Below, in pieces: positions 33,584 through 41,640 of a stretch of DNA of 64,000 nucleotides. The notes below the pieces were generated by a model that worked only from the letters and a program-made list of their open reading frames with translations, did no database searches and was not told the origin of the DNA. Positions within the stretch are counted from its first letter, which is position 1, and each line of letters begins with the position of its first letter. The stretch is from Halosimplex litoreum (GTDB lineage: Archaea; Halobacteriota; Halobacteria; Halobacteriales; Haloarculaceae), in the NCBI RefSeq assembly GCF_016065055.1, contig NZ_CP065856.1:744001-808000 (forward strand). The letters are read 5' to 3'. The translations under genes and the position numbers were made by a program.

Positions 33584-35095
33584 ATGGTTCGGGGCGTCGA
33601 CGACGACGGGGACGGTCGGGACCGGTCGCGACGGGGGGTGCTTCGGTGGGGGCTCGCGCTCGGCACCGGCGCACTGAGCGGCTGCTCGCTGTTCGACGAG
33701 CCGGACGGCGACGGGCGGGTCGTCACGTCCGCCACGCTCGACGACGGCGCGACGACGGACACCGCCGTCGGACCGGCCACACGGCCGGGAACCGTGACGG
33801 ACGGAGCCGACGTGCGACCCGAGACGGCGACGCCGCGGGGTCGCCGAACGGACCGACCGACGGTGACGCCCGCCCCGACGGACGGCTGGCGGGTCCTGCA
33901 GGCCGACGACGCCCGAACGGGGTGGCGTCCGGACGGGACGGGCCCCCAGAGCGCGGCGGCGCTCGATCCCGACGCCGAGGCCGGTAGCGGGGTGGAACCC
34001 GGCGGTGGGACTGCGGCCGACGGTGGGACCGGAGTCGGTGGGGGGACGAGTGACCGACCGGTCGAGCCGGTGTGGTCGACCGATCTCGGTGCTGCGGTCC
34101 GTGGGTCGGTCGCGGTGGCCGACGGGACCGCCTACGTCGGGAGCGAGTCGGGAGTCCTCGCCGCGCTGTCGGTGTCGGATCCGGGCGCGTCGGGAAGCGG
34201 GCCGACGCGTGCGCTGAACGAGGCCGCCGGCTGGACCCACGACGCGGGCGCCGCGGTGCGCGCGACACCGACCGTCGCCGACGGCGTCGTCTACTGCGGT
34301 GACGAAGACGGACGGCTGACGGCGCTGGACGCGAGCGACGGGCGCGAGCGGTGGTCGTTCGCAGTCGCGAGCGACCGCGCCGGGCCGTCGGCAGTGCGGA
34401 GCGGACCGGTCGTCGCGGACGGGACCGCCTACGTCGGCGCGACGGACGGGCGGGTCTACGCCGTCGACGTCGCCGACGGCGCGGAGCGATGGCGCGTCGA
34501 CGCGGGCGGGTTCCTCGGCGTCGCGACCCCGGTAGCGCTGGCCGAGGGGCGCGTGTTCGCCGGGAGTTACGCGGGGCGGCTCTACGCCTTCGACGCCGAG
34601 ACGGGCCGCGAACGATGGTACTACGCCGGGCGAGCGGCGACACGCGCGTTGTCCGGACCGAGCGTCGCCGACGGCGTCGTCTACGCGGGGGCCAGTCCCG
34701 AGGGCGTCCTCGCCGTCGACGCGCTCGACGGGACCGAACGCTGGCGTCGCGAGACCGGAGGGCCGGTGTTCTCCTCGCCCGCGGTCGCCGGGGAGGCTCT
34801 CTACGTGGGGACCGACGCGGGCGCCGTGCTGGCGCTCGACACCGCGGACGGGACCGAACGCTGGCGACGCGAGGTCGACGGGGCCGTCAGGTCCTCGCCA
34901 GCGGTCGTCGACGGCCGTGTCTACGTGGGGACCGACGGCGGATCCGTGCTGGCGCTCGACGCCGCCGACGGAACAGAGCGCTGGCAGGTCGCCCTCGACG
35001 GCCGCGTGACGAGTTCGCCGGCGGTCGTCGGCGGCCGCGTCTACGTCGGCGACGGGAGCGGCGGCGCCCACGCGCTCGGTGCGACCGAGCGGTGA
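33584..35095 (+). CDS. Tat lipoprotein with PQQ-type beta-propeller
   Basis: The 503-residue protein has a Tat/lipobox leader (RSRRGVLRWGLALGTGALSGC), so it should be lipid-anchored outside the cell. A Thr/Arg/Pro/Gly-rich linker of about 120 residues is followed by seven or so PQQ blades of the form VVADGTAYVGATDGRVYAVDxADGxERW. The last four blades are very similar at DNA level, suggesting recent internal duplication. The ligand is unknown; such propellers are scaffolds more often than enzymes. ATG 33584 is chosen because it precedes the twin-arginine by a normal n-region. Confidence 0.87.
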   Translation: MVRGVDDDGDGRDRSRRGVLRWGLALGTGALSGCSLFDEPDGDGRVVTSATLDDGATTDTAVGPATRPGTVTDGADVRPETATPRGRRTDRPTVTPAPTDGWRVLQADDARTGWRPDGTGPQSAAALDPDAEAGSGVEPGGGTAADGGTGVGGGTSDRPVEPVWSTDLGAAVRGSVAVADGTAYVGSESGVLAALSVSDPGASGSGPTRALNEAAGWTHDAGAAVRATPTVADGVVYCGDEDGRLTALDASDGRERWSFAVASDRAGPSAVRSGPVVADGTAYVGATDGRVYAVDVADGAERWRVDAGGFLGVATPVALAEGRVFAGSYAGRLYAFDAETGRERWYYAGRAATRALSGPSVADGVVYAGASPEGVLAVDALDGTERWRRETGGPVFSSPAVAGEALYVGTDAGAVLALDTADGTERWRREVDGAVRSSPAVVDGRVYVGTDGGSVLALDAADGTERWQVALDGRVTSSPAVVGGRVYVGDGSGGAHALGATER

Positions 35096-35145
35096 TCGGA
35101 GTCGAGCGACGCCGAAGACGGTGGCGTCGAGGACGGCGGCCCCGC

Positions 35146-36039
35146 TCAGGCGGTTTCGGGGATCGGGTCGGCGAGGACGACCGCTTCGCCGTCGATCACG
35201 GTCCGGTCGTCGTCGTCGGTGACGGTCGTGGTGAGTCGATAGCGCTCCTCGCCGACCACTTCGACGACCTCGCACTCGGCGGTGACGCGGTCGCCGATGT
35301 CGACCGGGCCGAGGTAGCTGACTTCCTGTGAGAGGTAGACGATCAGCCCGGGGAGTCGCGCGAGCGCCGCGCTGACGACGCCAGCGACGAGCGTCCCGTG
35401 GGCGATCCGCCGGCCGAAGCGGGTCCTCCTCGCGTACTCGCCGTCGAGGTGCAGGCGGTTCGTGTCGCCGCTGGCGTCGGCGAAGTCGTCGACCTCGGTC
35501 TCGTCGAGGGGCTTCGAGAACCGCACCACGTCGCCCACGTCGATGCGTTCGGGATGGCCGACGTACTCGAACGACCAGTCGGCCTTCTCGTAGGCGGTGT
35601 CGGCGCGCTCGGTCTCGCGAACTCGCCCGTCGTTCACGTCGGCGTCGACCGAGGGTCGGCGGACGTGCGGGAGGTACTGCGAACAGCGCGTCGTGGTGAC
35701 CACGCCGAGGAGTTCGCCGTCGTCGACCACCGGCAGCGCCTCGACGCCGTAGGTCCGCAGGCGCTCGGCGGCGTCGACGACCGACTCGTCGGGACCGACC
35801 GTGTGAACTGGACTCGACATCACGGCGGCGGCCGTCAGCGACGCCGGGTCGCGACCCTCGACCAGCAGCGCGACCGCGTCCGACTCGGTGACGATGCCGA
35901 CGACCTCGCCGTTCTCGACGACCACGACCGACTCGGCCCCGGGCTCGTCGAGCCGACGCGCGACGGTGAGCGCACGTTCGTCCGGTGGAACCGTCTCGGA
36001 GCGCTCCATCAGTTCCGTGACTGCAGGCGGGCGAAGCAT
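35146..36039 (-). CDS. Fusion of paired CBS domains and a MaoC-type dehydratase
   Basis: The 297-residue protein has two CBS domains at about 5-60 and 70-125 (VVVVENGEVVGIVTESDAV; LPVVDDGELLGVVTTTR). A linker and a hot-dog domain of about 140 residues follow, with FADASGDTNRLHLDGEYARRTRFGRRIAHGTL, the MaoC/R-hydratase signature including the Asp and His of its active site. MaoC domains hydrate enoyl-CoA; CBS domains bind adenylates or similar ligands. The fusion suggests a CoA hydratase or thioester enzyme controlled by nucleotide or CoA status. It is a single open frame with no sign of an artificial join. Confidence 0.88.
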   Translation of the reverse strand: MLRPPAVTELMERSETVPPDERALTVARRLDEPGAESVVVVENGEVVGIVTESDAVALLVEGRDPASLTAAAVMSSPVHTVGPDESVVDAAERLRTYGVEALPVVDDGELLGVVTTTRCSQYLPHVRRPSVDADVNDGRVRETERADTAYEKADWSFEYVGHPERIDVGDVVRFSKPLDETEVDDFADASGDTNRLHLDGEYARRTRFGRRIAHGTLVAGVVSAALARLPGLIVYLSQEVSYLGPVDIGDRVTAECEVVEVVGEERYRLTTTVTDDDDRTVIDGEAVVLADPIPETA

Positions 36040-36185
36040 CTCGTCGGCCGTTCGCTCCCACCGTTCTTGAGAATACGGGCGCTACGGAGTCGGCGCCAGC
36101 CTCCGGTCGGGCGGTCCCATCGGGTTCCGAACCCACTCGGCCGAAGCGCGCGCACTTTCTTTGTCGGTCGCGAGAGTGGGGAGAT

Positions 36186-36566
36186 ATGAACACTCGTACG
36201 CTCGCACTGGCGCTAGCGGCCGGACTCGCGACCTTCCTCGCGGTCGGCGCCGCGGTCACCGAAGTCGCACTCCGGTGGATCGAGTTCTCGCTGTTCGTCG
36301 GCCTCCCGGTCGGTGCCGTCGCCGGCGTGACCGCTGGCGCGCTCGTCGTGCTGGGGGGCGGCGACGAAGCATCCGATCGCCAGCGCGCCGTCGGGGTCGC
36401 CGTCGGCGCGTTCGGCGTCGCCTTCCTCCTCGCGTTCGCCGTCGCGGTCGGGGCGTTCTCGGTCCCGAACTCCCGGGCGCTCACGCTGTCGACGGTCGTC
36501 GCGCTCGGCGCGGCCGCCGGTGCGAACGCCCTGGACCTCGCCGGGATCGCTTCGTCGACGGGCTAG
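36186..36566 (+). CDS. Small membrane protein, four helices
   Basis: The 126-residue protein has four hydrophobic segments (about 5-27, 34-56, 68-90, 98-120) joined by short loops, one with GGGDEASDRQRA. It is typical of small haloarchaeal membrane proteins with no assigned function. Its stop overlaps the convergent 5-formyltetrahydrofolate cyclo-ligase gene by four bases. The start ATG 36186 is the only good candidate. Confidence 0.7.
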   Translation: MNTRTLALALAAGLATFLAVGAAVTEVALRWIEFSLFVGLPVGAVAGVTAGALVVLGGGDEASDRQRAVGVAVGAFGVAFLLAFAVAVGAFSVPNSRALTLSTVVALGAAAGANALDLAGIASSTG

Positions 36567-37273
36567 CCGGGTCGGAACCGCTCCAGCACCGGGATCTCGT
36601 CGACCCGTTCGTCGTCCAGCGCCGTCCAGTCGACGCCGTCCGGCCGTTCGAACGGCGACTCGGTCCGGATCGTCCGCTCGGGGGTGACCACGACGTCGAT
36701 GGGTACGTCGTGGGCGTCGGGGTCGATCCCCTCGCGGACCTGCGACTCGTGGACGGTCGTGACGACGGTCGTCTCGGCGTCGACGAGACCGAGCTCGGTG
36801 AGGACGGCGAACTCCAGGTCGCTGTAGCCCTCCCCCTTGCCGACGCGGGCGCCCGACGGCGAGACGGCGACGCTGCCGACGAGGACGAGGTCGACTCGGC
36901 CCACCGCGTCGGGGCCGACCTGTTCGGCGTGGTCGGCGACGCGGGAGACGGTGGCGGCGGCGTCGGGATCCGCGAGCTCGGCGGGGTCGAGGCGGTAGAA
37001 ACAGCGCTCGTCGCGCAGGCGCGGGACGGCCATGAAGACGGTCTTGCCGGCGTCGAGGGCGGCCCGACGGGCGGGCAGTTGCGGGGCGTCGGGGTTGGCC
37101 TTGAGCCGCTCGGCGGCCGCCCACTCGGGCAGGTCGGCCAGACGATCGGCGGCTCGGTCGGCGCCGGCGAAGTTCGGGATGCGACCGTGGGGCGGGAACG
37201 GGAAGCGGGCCTCGCCGCTGTCTTCGAGGCCGTCCCAGACCGACTGGCGGAGGGCGTCTTTGTCGGTGGGCAT
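36563..37273 (-). CDS. 5-formyltetrahydrofolate cyclo-ligase family protein
   Basis: The 236-residue protein has the MTHFS signature RVGKGEGYSDLEFAVLTELG and the ending VTTVHESQVREGI...DVVVTPERTI. The enzyme makes 5,10-methenyl-THF from 5-formyl-THF using ATP. N-terminal NPDAPQLPARRAAL and VPRLRDERCFYRLDP match archaeal members. It lies 10 bases from the cheC gene on the same strand, downstream of it, so they could share a transcript although their functions are unrelated. Confidence 0.88.
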   Translation of the reverse strand: MPTDKDALRQSVWDGLEDSGEARFPFPPHGRIPNFAGADRAADRLADLPEWAAAERLKANPDAPQLPARRAALDAGKTVFMAVPRLRDERCFYRLDPAELADPDAAATVSRVADHAEQVGPDAVGRVDLVLVGSVAVSPSGARVGKGEGYSDLEFAVLTELGLVDAETTVVTTVHESQVREGIDPDAHDVPIDVVVTPERTIRTESPFERPDGVDWTALDDERVDEIPVLERFRPG

Positions 37274-37283
37274 CGCTCGTCGG

Positions 37284-37928
37284 TCAGAGCACGTCGGAGG
37301 CGGCCGTGTCGGTGGTCACGTCGGTGGTCACGTCGATGTTCTGGATCAGCTGGACCAGGTCTGCCAGTTGCGGGAACGTGTAGACGGTGACTTCGACGTC
37401 GGCGTCGCTGGCGACGATGTGGGAGTCGACGACGAAGGCGATCTCCTCGTCGGGCCAGCCGCCCATCTCGTCGACGATGTCGCTGGCGGGGCCGAAGATG
37501 AACGAGGGCGTGGACATGTCGATGGTGGTATCGAGGACGTTCGCCCAGCCATCGATGAAGCCGGAGGTCATGATGTTGCCGATCTCCTGCATCGCCGACC
37601 GCTCCAGGTCTGTGAAAAAGCCCTCCGCGGCCTCGCCGCTGCCCATGTCGCCGACCATCCCCTGGGCGAGCCGTTTGCTCCCTTCGGGTTCGAGCATGAA
37701 CAGGATGTAGCCGTAGGGCGCTTCCGTGAGTTCGACGTAGATGCCGACCTGTTCGTGCTCGCCGAGGTGGGTCCGCACGTCCGCTATGTCGAGGAAGTTG
37801 ATCTTCGAGACCTCGATCTCGGTGTCGAGGCCCGAGAGCTGGTTGAGGTGCTCGGAGACGGTCGTGGCCCCCTCCTTGGCCATGTCGTTGAAAAGCTCCA
37901 GTTTCCGCACGTCGACCTCGTAATCCAT
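37284..37928 (-). CDS. cheC: CheC family chemotaxis phosphatase
   Basis: The 214-residue protein contains the CheC active-site motif twice: MAKEGATTVSEHLNQLSG near the N terminus and DLERSAMQEIGNIMTSGFIDGWAN near the centre. In the second, E-x3-N is intact (E115/N118 by count); the first lacks it and reads D-x3-A-like. CheC removes phosphate from CheY-P, giving adaptation in archaeal chemotaxis. No other che gene is in the window, so this is a stand-alone copy. A short T/A stretch about 25 bases upstream suggests a leaderless transcript. Confidence 0.87.
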   Translation of the reverse strand: MDYEVDVRKLELFNDMAKEGATTVSEHLNQLSGLDTEIEVSKINFLDIADVRTHLGEHEQVGIYVELTEAPYGYILFMLEPEGSKRLAQGMVGDMGSGEAAEGFFTDLERSAMQEIGNIMTSGFIDGWANVLDTTIDMSTPSFIFGPASDIVDEMGGWPDEEIAFVVDSHIVASDADVEVTVYTFPQLADLVQLIQNIDVTTDVTTDTAASDVL

Positions 37929-38249
37929 ACGCTTCGGTTGGACCGAATCACCGTAAACGTGCTGGGGGCCCGACGGGCCGACGAACGGCGTGCGAGACGG
38001 CTATCCTCGGGTCCCGGGCGATCCGCGACGGAGGCGAGCGTGGCGGGCGCGTCCGTCGATCCCCGCGAGTGGACTCGCGCGAGTCACGAGTCGTTTCGGC
38101 GGCGTCTTCGCTCCGGTAATTCCTCGATACCGGGGGAGCGGGCGCATAGGCGACGTATACTCTTGGGCGTGTCGGCCGCGGTAGCAAACGGCGGGTGGGA
38201 GGTTCGATCCGCCCCCGGCGACCGACCAACCCGTCGCGACTCCACACAC
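37929..38249. other. 321-base intergenic region between cheC and the first DUF5658 gene
   Basis: No gene is seen. It contains a short hairpin TTCGGT/ACCGAA next to the cheC start, and a TATA-like GTATAC near 38154-38159 about 90 bases before the DUF5658 gene. A T-arm-like GGTTCGATCC near 38190 has no matching acceptor stem and is not part of a tRNA. Confidence 0.5.
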
Positions 38250-38621
38250 ATGCCGCTCGTCACGACCGATCCGACCGCCATCGACTCGTCGACCCTCGAC
38301 GAGTACCTCGGCACCGTCCCGGGTTCCGTGTCCGACCTGGAACTGCTGCTGTGGGTGCTCGTCTGCTGGGCGCTGGTGCTCGATATCGTCCTGACCGCCT
38401 ACGGCCTCTCGATCGGTCTCGTCGAACGCAATCCGCTCATGCGACAGGCGCTCGATACGTTCGGCCTGGCGGCGCTCGGCCTCGCGAAGGCCGGCGCCGT
38501 CGCCGTCGCGCTCGTCTTCCGCTTTCTCTGGCCCGAATACGCGATCGTCGCGCCGCTCGGCCTCGCCGTTCCCTGGATACTCGCCGTACTCATCAACGCC
38601 ACGCTCCTGGCGTCGCTGTGA
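38250..38621 (+). CDS. DUF5658 membrane protein (first of tandem pair)
   Basis: The 123-residue protein has a soluble N-terminal segment of about 28 residues and three to four helices. The DUF5658 core is VLDIVLTAYGLSIGLVERNPLMRQALDTFG, with the conserved D and E-x-NP. It is a paralog of the next gene: 30 or more core residues align with the same spacing. Family function is unknown; members are common in haloarchaea. Start ATG 38250. Confidence 0.8.
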   Translation: MPLVTTDPTAIDSSTLDEYLGTVPGSVSDLELLLWVLVCWALVLDIVLTAYGLSIGLVERNPLMRQALDTFGLAALGLAKAGAVAVALVFRFLWPEYAIVAPLGLAVPWILAVLINATLLASL

Positions 38622-38810
38622 CACCACCGTCACGACCGCGCTCCCCAACCACCACGCCCCACTGCGTGGCTGTCCGATCCCGTCTGCCGTCCCGCGACTA
38701 CCGCCCGCGGTGCGAGTTTGATACGAAACGATCCTTTTTTGACAGTCTGTTACGACGTGGCGAACGCACGATCCACCCCTCTGGGTGGGGGGTGGCGTGC
38801 GGTGGGTACG

Positions 38811-39176
38811 ATGCGCGGCACACCACTGACGAGTGTAGACAGATCGCGGGGGATCGGCGACCGACTCGGCTTCCCGGCCGACGACCGCGTCGCCGAGGGA
38901 GCGCTGTGGGCGGTCGTCGTCGCGTCGGTGGCACTCGACGTGTACACCACGCGGCTGGGACTGTCGATGGGGCTCTCGGAGGGCAACCCGGTGATGCGCT
39001 GGGCCATCGGCGGCCTGGGGATCGCCGCACTCGGCGCGGCGAAGTGCCTGGTCGTCTGTGGCGCCGGCGTACTCCGGACCCTTCGCCCTCGGTACGGGAC
39101 CGCCATCGCACTGGGGCTCGCGCTCCCGTGGACGGTGACGGTCCTCGTCAACGCGGTCGCAATCGCGACCGTCTGA
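38811..39176 (+). CDS. DUF5658 membrane protein (second of tandem pair)
   Basis: The 121-residue protein shares the DUF5658 core with its upstream neighbour: ALDVYTTRLGLSMGLSEGNPVMRWAIGGLG. The N-terminal 35 residues are unrelated to the neighbour's. ATG 38811 is chosen over the upstream frame, which is Arg-rich. The upstream gap of 189 bases contains a T6 run (near 38733) that could terminate the first gene, so the pair may be transcribed separately. Confidence 0.78.
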   Translation: MRGTPLTSVDRSRGIGDRLGFPADDRVAEGALWAVVVASVALDVYTTRLGLSMGLSEGNPVMRWAIGGLGIAALGAAKCLVVCGAGVLRTLRPRYGTAIALGLALPWTVTVLVNAVAIATV

Positions 39177-39288
39177 CCGCCAGCGAGCGTGTCCGGACGC
39201 CCGGGACGGCCGTGGGATCCGTCCCAGTGGCGCCCCTTCCTCTCCACAGGCGGACACGCCGCCGGTTCGGTCGCGTCCCGACGCGTCG

Positions 39289-39750
39289 CTACGCCTCGGG
39301 TCGCTTCTCGGCCAGCACCGTCCGGTCGAACTCACAGACCAGCGTGTCCGCGCCGCCCTCGACGCGATAGGCCTCGACGTGCATCGTCACGACGCCGCGC
39401 TCGCCGTCGCTCGTCTCGCGCTTGTCGGTCACCGTCGACGCCGCCCGGAGCGTGTCCCCGTGGAAGACTGGTTCGGGATGTTCCACGTCGTCGTACGAGA
39501 GGTTCGCGACGATCGTCCCGTCGGTCGTCTCGGGGATCGAGAGCCCGACCGCGAGGCTCATCGTGTAGAGACCGTTGACGACTCGCTCGCCGAAACGCGT
39601 CTCGGCGGCGAACTCGGCGTCCAGATGCAGCGGCTGCTGGTTCATCGTCAGGTCGCAAAAGCGCTGGTTGTCCGACTCGGAGACCGTGCGACGCTTGTCG
39701 TGCGCGATCGTCTCGCCCACGTCGAAACCCTCGTAGTAGCGCCCGGGCAT
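39289..39750 (-). CDS. MaoC-family hydratase
   Basis: The 153-residue single hot-dog domain starts MPGRYYEGFDVGETIAHDKRRTVSE. The active-site region is NQRFCDLTMNQQPLHLDAEFAAETRFGERVVNGL, the MaoC pattern with Asn/Gln in place of the usual Asp-x3-N spacing seen in the CBS-fused homolog at 35146. It resembles mesaconyl-CoA-type hydratases of haloarchaea. Longer upstream starts run into the divergent PLD-gene promoter. Substrate is uncertain, but a CoA thioester is likely. Confidence 0.85.
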   Translation of the reverse strand: MPGRYYEGFDVGETIAHDKRRTVSESDNQRFCDLTMNQQPLHLDAEFAAETRFGERVVNGLYTMSLAVGLSIPETTDGTIVANLSYDDVEHPEPVFHGDTLRAASTVTDKRETSDGERGVVTMHVEAYRVEGGADTLVCEFDRTVLAEKRPEA

Positions 39751-39915
39751 GGCTCGACGGTCGGTTCGGTGGCGGTTAACCGTTGGGCCGTCGTTCGCGG
39801 CGGCCAGAACCGCCACGGCGCACGTCCTCGACACCGGGCCGAGTCAGACCGGTCCGGTCGCCGCGTTCGCATCACGGTTCGCGCTCGGCTCGGACACGGC
39901 CCCACCGGTCCGGAC

Positions 39916-39923
39916 ATTTATAT
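39916..39923 (+). promoter_or_regulatory. TATA box for the PLD-like gene
   Basis: ATTTATAT lies 25-32 bases before GTG 39948, fixing a leaderless GTG start that gives a normal signal peptide. Confidence 0.7.
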
Positions 39924-39947
39924 CCGGGTGGGCGACCAGTCACCCTC

Positions 39948-41612
39948 GTGTCCGGAACGGTCCGACTCGCGGTGGTCTGTCTGCTGGTAACGGGAGTCGT
40001 GGCTCCGGTAGCGGGTGCGCCCGTCGGGCTTGCGGACTCGTCGGACGCGACGGAAAAAATGGGGCCGTCTCGGCCACAGATAGCGGCCGTCTATCCGAAC
40101 CCCGTCGCCGACGGCGATCGTGGCGAGTTCGTCGTCGTCGACGCGCCGAACGGTACGGATCTCGGCCCGTATCGACTCACCGACGGCGACGGCGAACTCG
40201 CCCTGCCAAACCGGACGGTCGGCGGTCGCGTCGCGGTCACGGCCGCGCCGGCCGCGGTTCGGAACCTCACCGGAGTGCCGGTCGTCGCGGCGAACGGGAG
40301 CGTCGCGCTGGCAAACGGCGGGGAACGGCTTCGCTTGCGCCGCGGAAACACCACGGTCGCACGCGCCCGGTATCGCGAGGCGCCGGAAGGGAAGATCGGC
40401 CGCTTCGACGACCGCGGCGCACTCTCTTGGCGACCGCTCGGGCGGACGGACCGCTCGGTCGTCACGGCGACGGGCGGCCAAGCACGGGCGTTCACGCTCC
40501 CCGACGCGCCGGGCGTCCCGACCGACGTGATCCGCTCCGCCGACCGCCGGCTCCTGCTGGCGGGCTACACGTTCACCTCCGAGCGGATCGCGCGAGCGCT
40601 CGAACGCGCCGAGCGCCGCGGCGTCGACGTGCGCGTCCTCCTCGACGGTGGGCCCGTCGACGGGATCAGCCACCGCCAGGCGCGACTGCTCGACTCGCTC
40701 GTCGAGGCGGGCGTCACCGTGAAGCTCCTCGGTGGCCCCCACGGCAGATACGCGTTTCACCACCCCAAATACGCCGTCGCGGACGACCGTGCGGTCGTCC
40801 TCACCGAGAACTGGAAGCCGGCGGGGACCGGCGGCCACGCCAGCCGCGGGTGGGGTGCCGTCGTCTCCCAGCCCGAAATCGTCGACGGCCTCGTCGACAC
40901 GTTCCGCGCCGACGCCGGGTGGCGCGGCGCTCGCCCGTGGTCGCAGGTCCGACGCGGACGGTCGTTCGAGCGCGCCGGCGTCGCGAACGGGTCCTACCCC
41001 AGCCGCCGGTCGCCAGAGACGGTTCCCGTGAACCGAACCCGGCTGCTCGTCGCACCGGACAACGCCGGCGAAGCGGTCACGGCGGCCCTCGACGGCGCCG
41101 ACGAATCGATCGACGTGCTCCAGATGAGTATCGACGGCCCCGACCAGCGGTTTCTCCGGGCCGCCGTCCGGGCCGCCCGCCGCGGCGTCGACGTGCGAAT
41201 CCTGCTGAGTAGCGCGTGGTACGTCGAGGCGGAGAACCGACGGCTGGTCGAACACCTGCGCGGGGTGGCCGAGCGAGAGGGGATACCCCTCGACGCGAAG
41301 CTCGCCGAGCCAGGGGGCGACTTCGAGAAGATCCACGCGAAAGGCGTCGTGATCGACGGCGATCGGGTGCTCGTCGGCAGCCTCAACTGGAACGGCGAGT
41401 CCGTCCGGCGGAACCGCGAAGTCGTCCTCTCGCTCGAAGGCGCGGCGGTCGGCGAGTACTATCGAGCGGCGTTCGCGGCCGACTGGGGGGACGGAGTGGA
41501 CGGACCGTCGCTCCCGGTCGGGATCGTCGCGGGCGTCGCCGGCTGCCTGGTGCTCGCGGTACTCGTCGCTCGACGGATCGATTTCGGGGAGAACGTTGGC
41601 GTCGGTGGCTAA
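39948..41612 (+). CDS. Exported phospholipase D-like protein with lamin-tail domain and C-terminal anchor
   Basis: The 554-residue protein starts with a signal peptide (TVRLAVVCLLVTGVVAPVAGA). A lamin-tail-like beta domain follows (IAAVYPNPVADGDRGEFVVVD...LGPYRLTDGDGE). Two PLD repeats carry H-x-K motifs: HHPKYAVADDRAVVLTENW and, later, IHAKGVVIDGDRVLVGSLNW. A C-terminal membrane helix is followed by RRIDFG. PLD folds cleave phosphodiesters in lipids or nucleic acids. An exported, anchored form could be a surface nuclease or lipase. The start is GTG 39948, supported by the TATA box; upstream frame is Arg/Pro-rich. Confidence 0.87.
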   Translation: MSGTVRLAVVCLLVTGVVAPVAGAPVGLADSSDATEKMGPSRPQIAAVYPNPVADGDRGEFVVVDAPNGTDLGPYRLTDGDGELALPNRTVGGRVAVTAAPAAVRNLTGVPVVAANGSVALANGGERLRLRRGNTTVARARYREAPEGKIGRFDDRGALSWRPLGRTDRSVVTATGGQARAFTLPDAPGVPTDVIRSADRRLLLAGYTFTSERIARALERAERRGVDVRVLLDGGPVDGISHRQARLLDSLVEAGVTVKLLGGPHGRYAFHHPKYAVADDRAVVLTENWKPAGTGGHASRGWGAVVSQPEIVDGLVDTFRADAGWRGARPWSQVRRGRSFERAGVANGSYPSRRSPETVPVNRTRLLVAPDNAGEAVTAALDGADESIDVLQMSIDGPDQRFLRAAVRAARRGVDVRILLSSAWYVEAENRRLVEHLRGVAEREGIPLDAKLAEPGGDFEKIHAKGVVIDGDRVLVGSLNWNGESVRRNREVVLSLEGAAVGEYYRAAFAADWGDGVDGPSLPVGIVAGVAGCLVLAVLVARRIDFGENVGVGG

Positions 41613-41640
41613 ACGTGGCGATCGGAAGGGGGAACGAGCT

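Noticed and set aside
32474..36484. Very long open frame (over 1,300 codons) antisense to four genes
   Set aside because: It crosses several well-supported genes and intergenic promoters and encodes biased, Arg- then Leu/Val-rich sequence; a GC artefact.
38150..38215. Possible tRNA with a T-arm-like GGTTCGATCC and a D-arm-like segment
   Set aside because: No acceptor stem can be made: the 3' CCCCGGCG has no partner about 65 bases upstream, and the T-stem does not pair.
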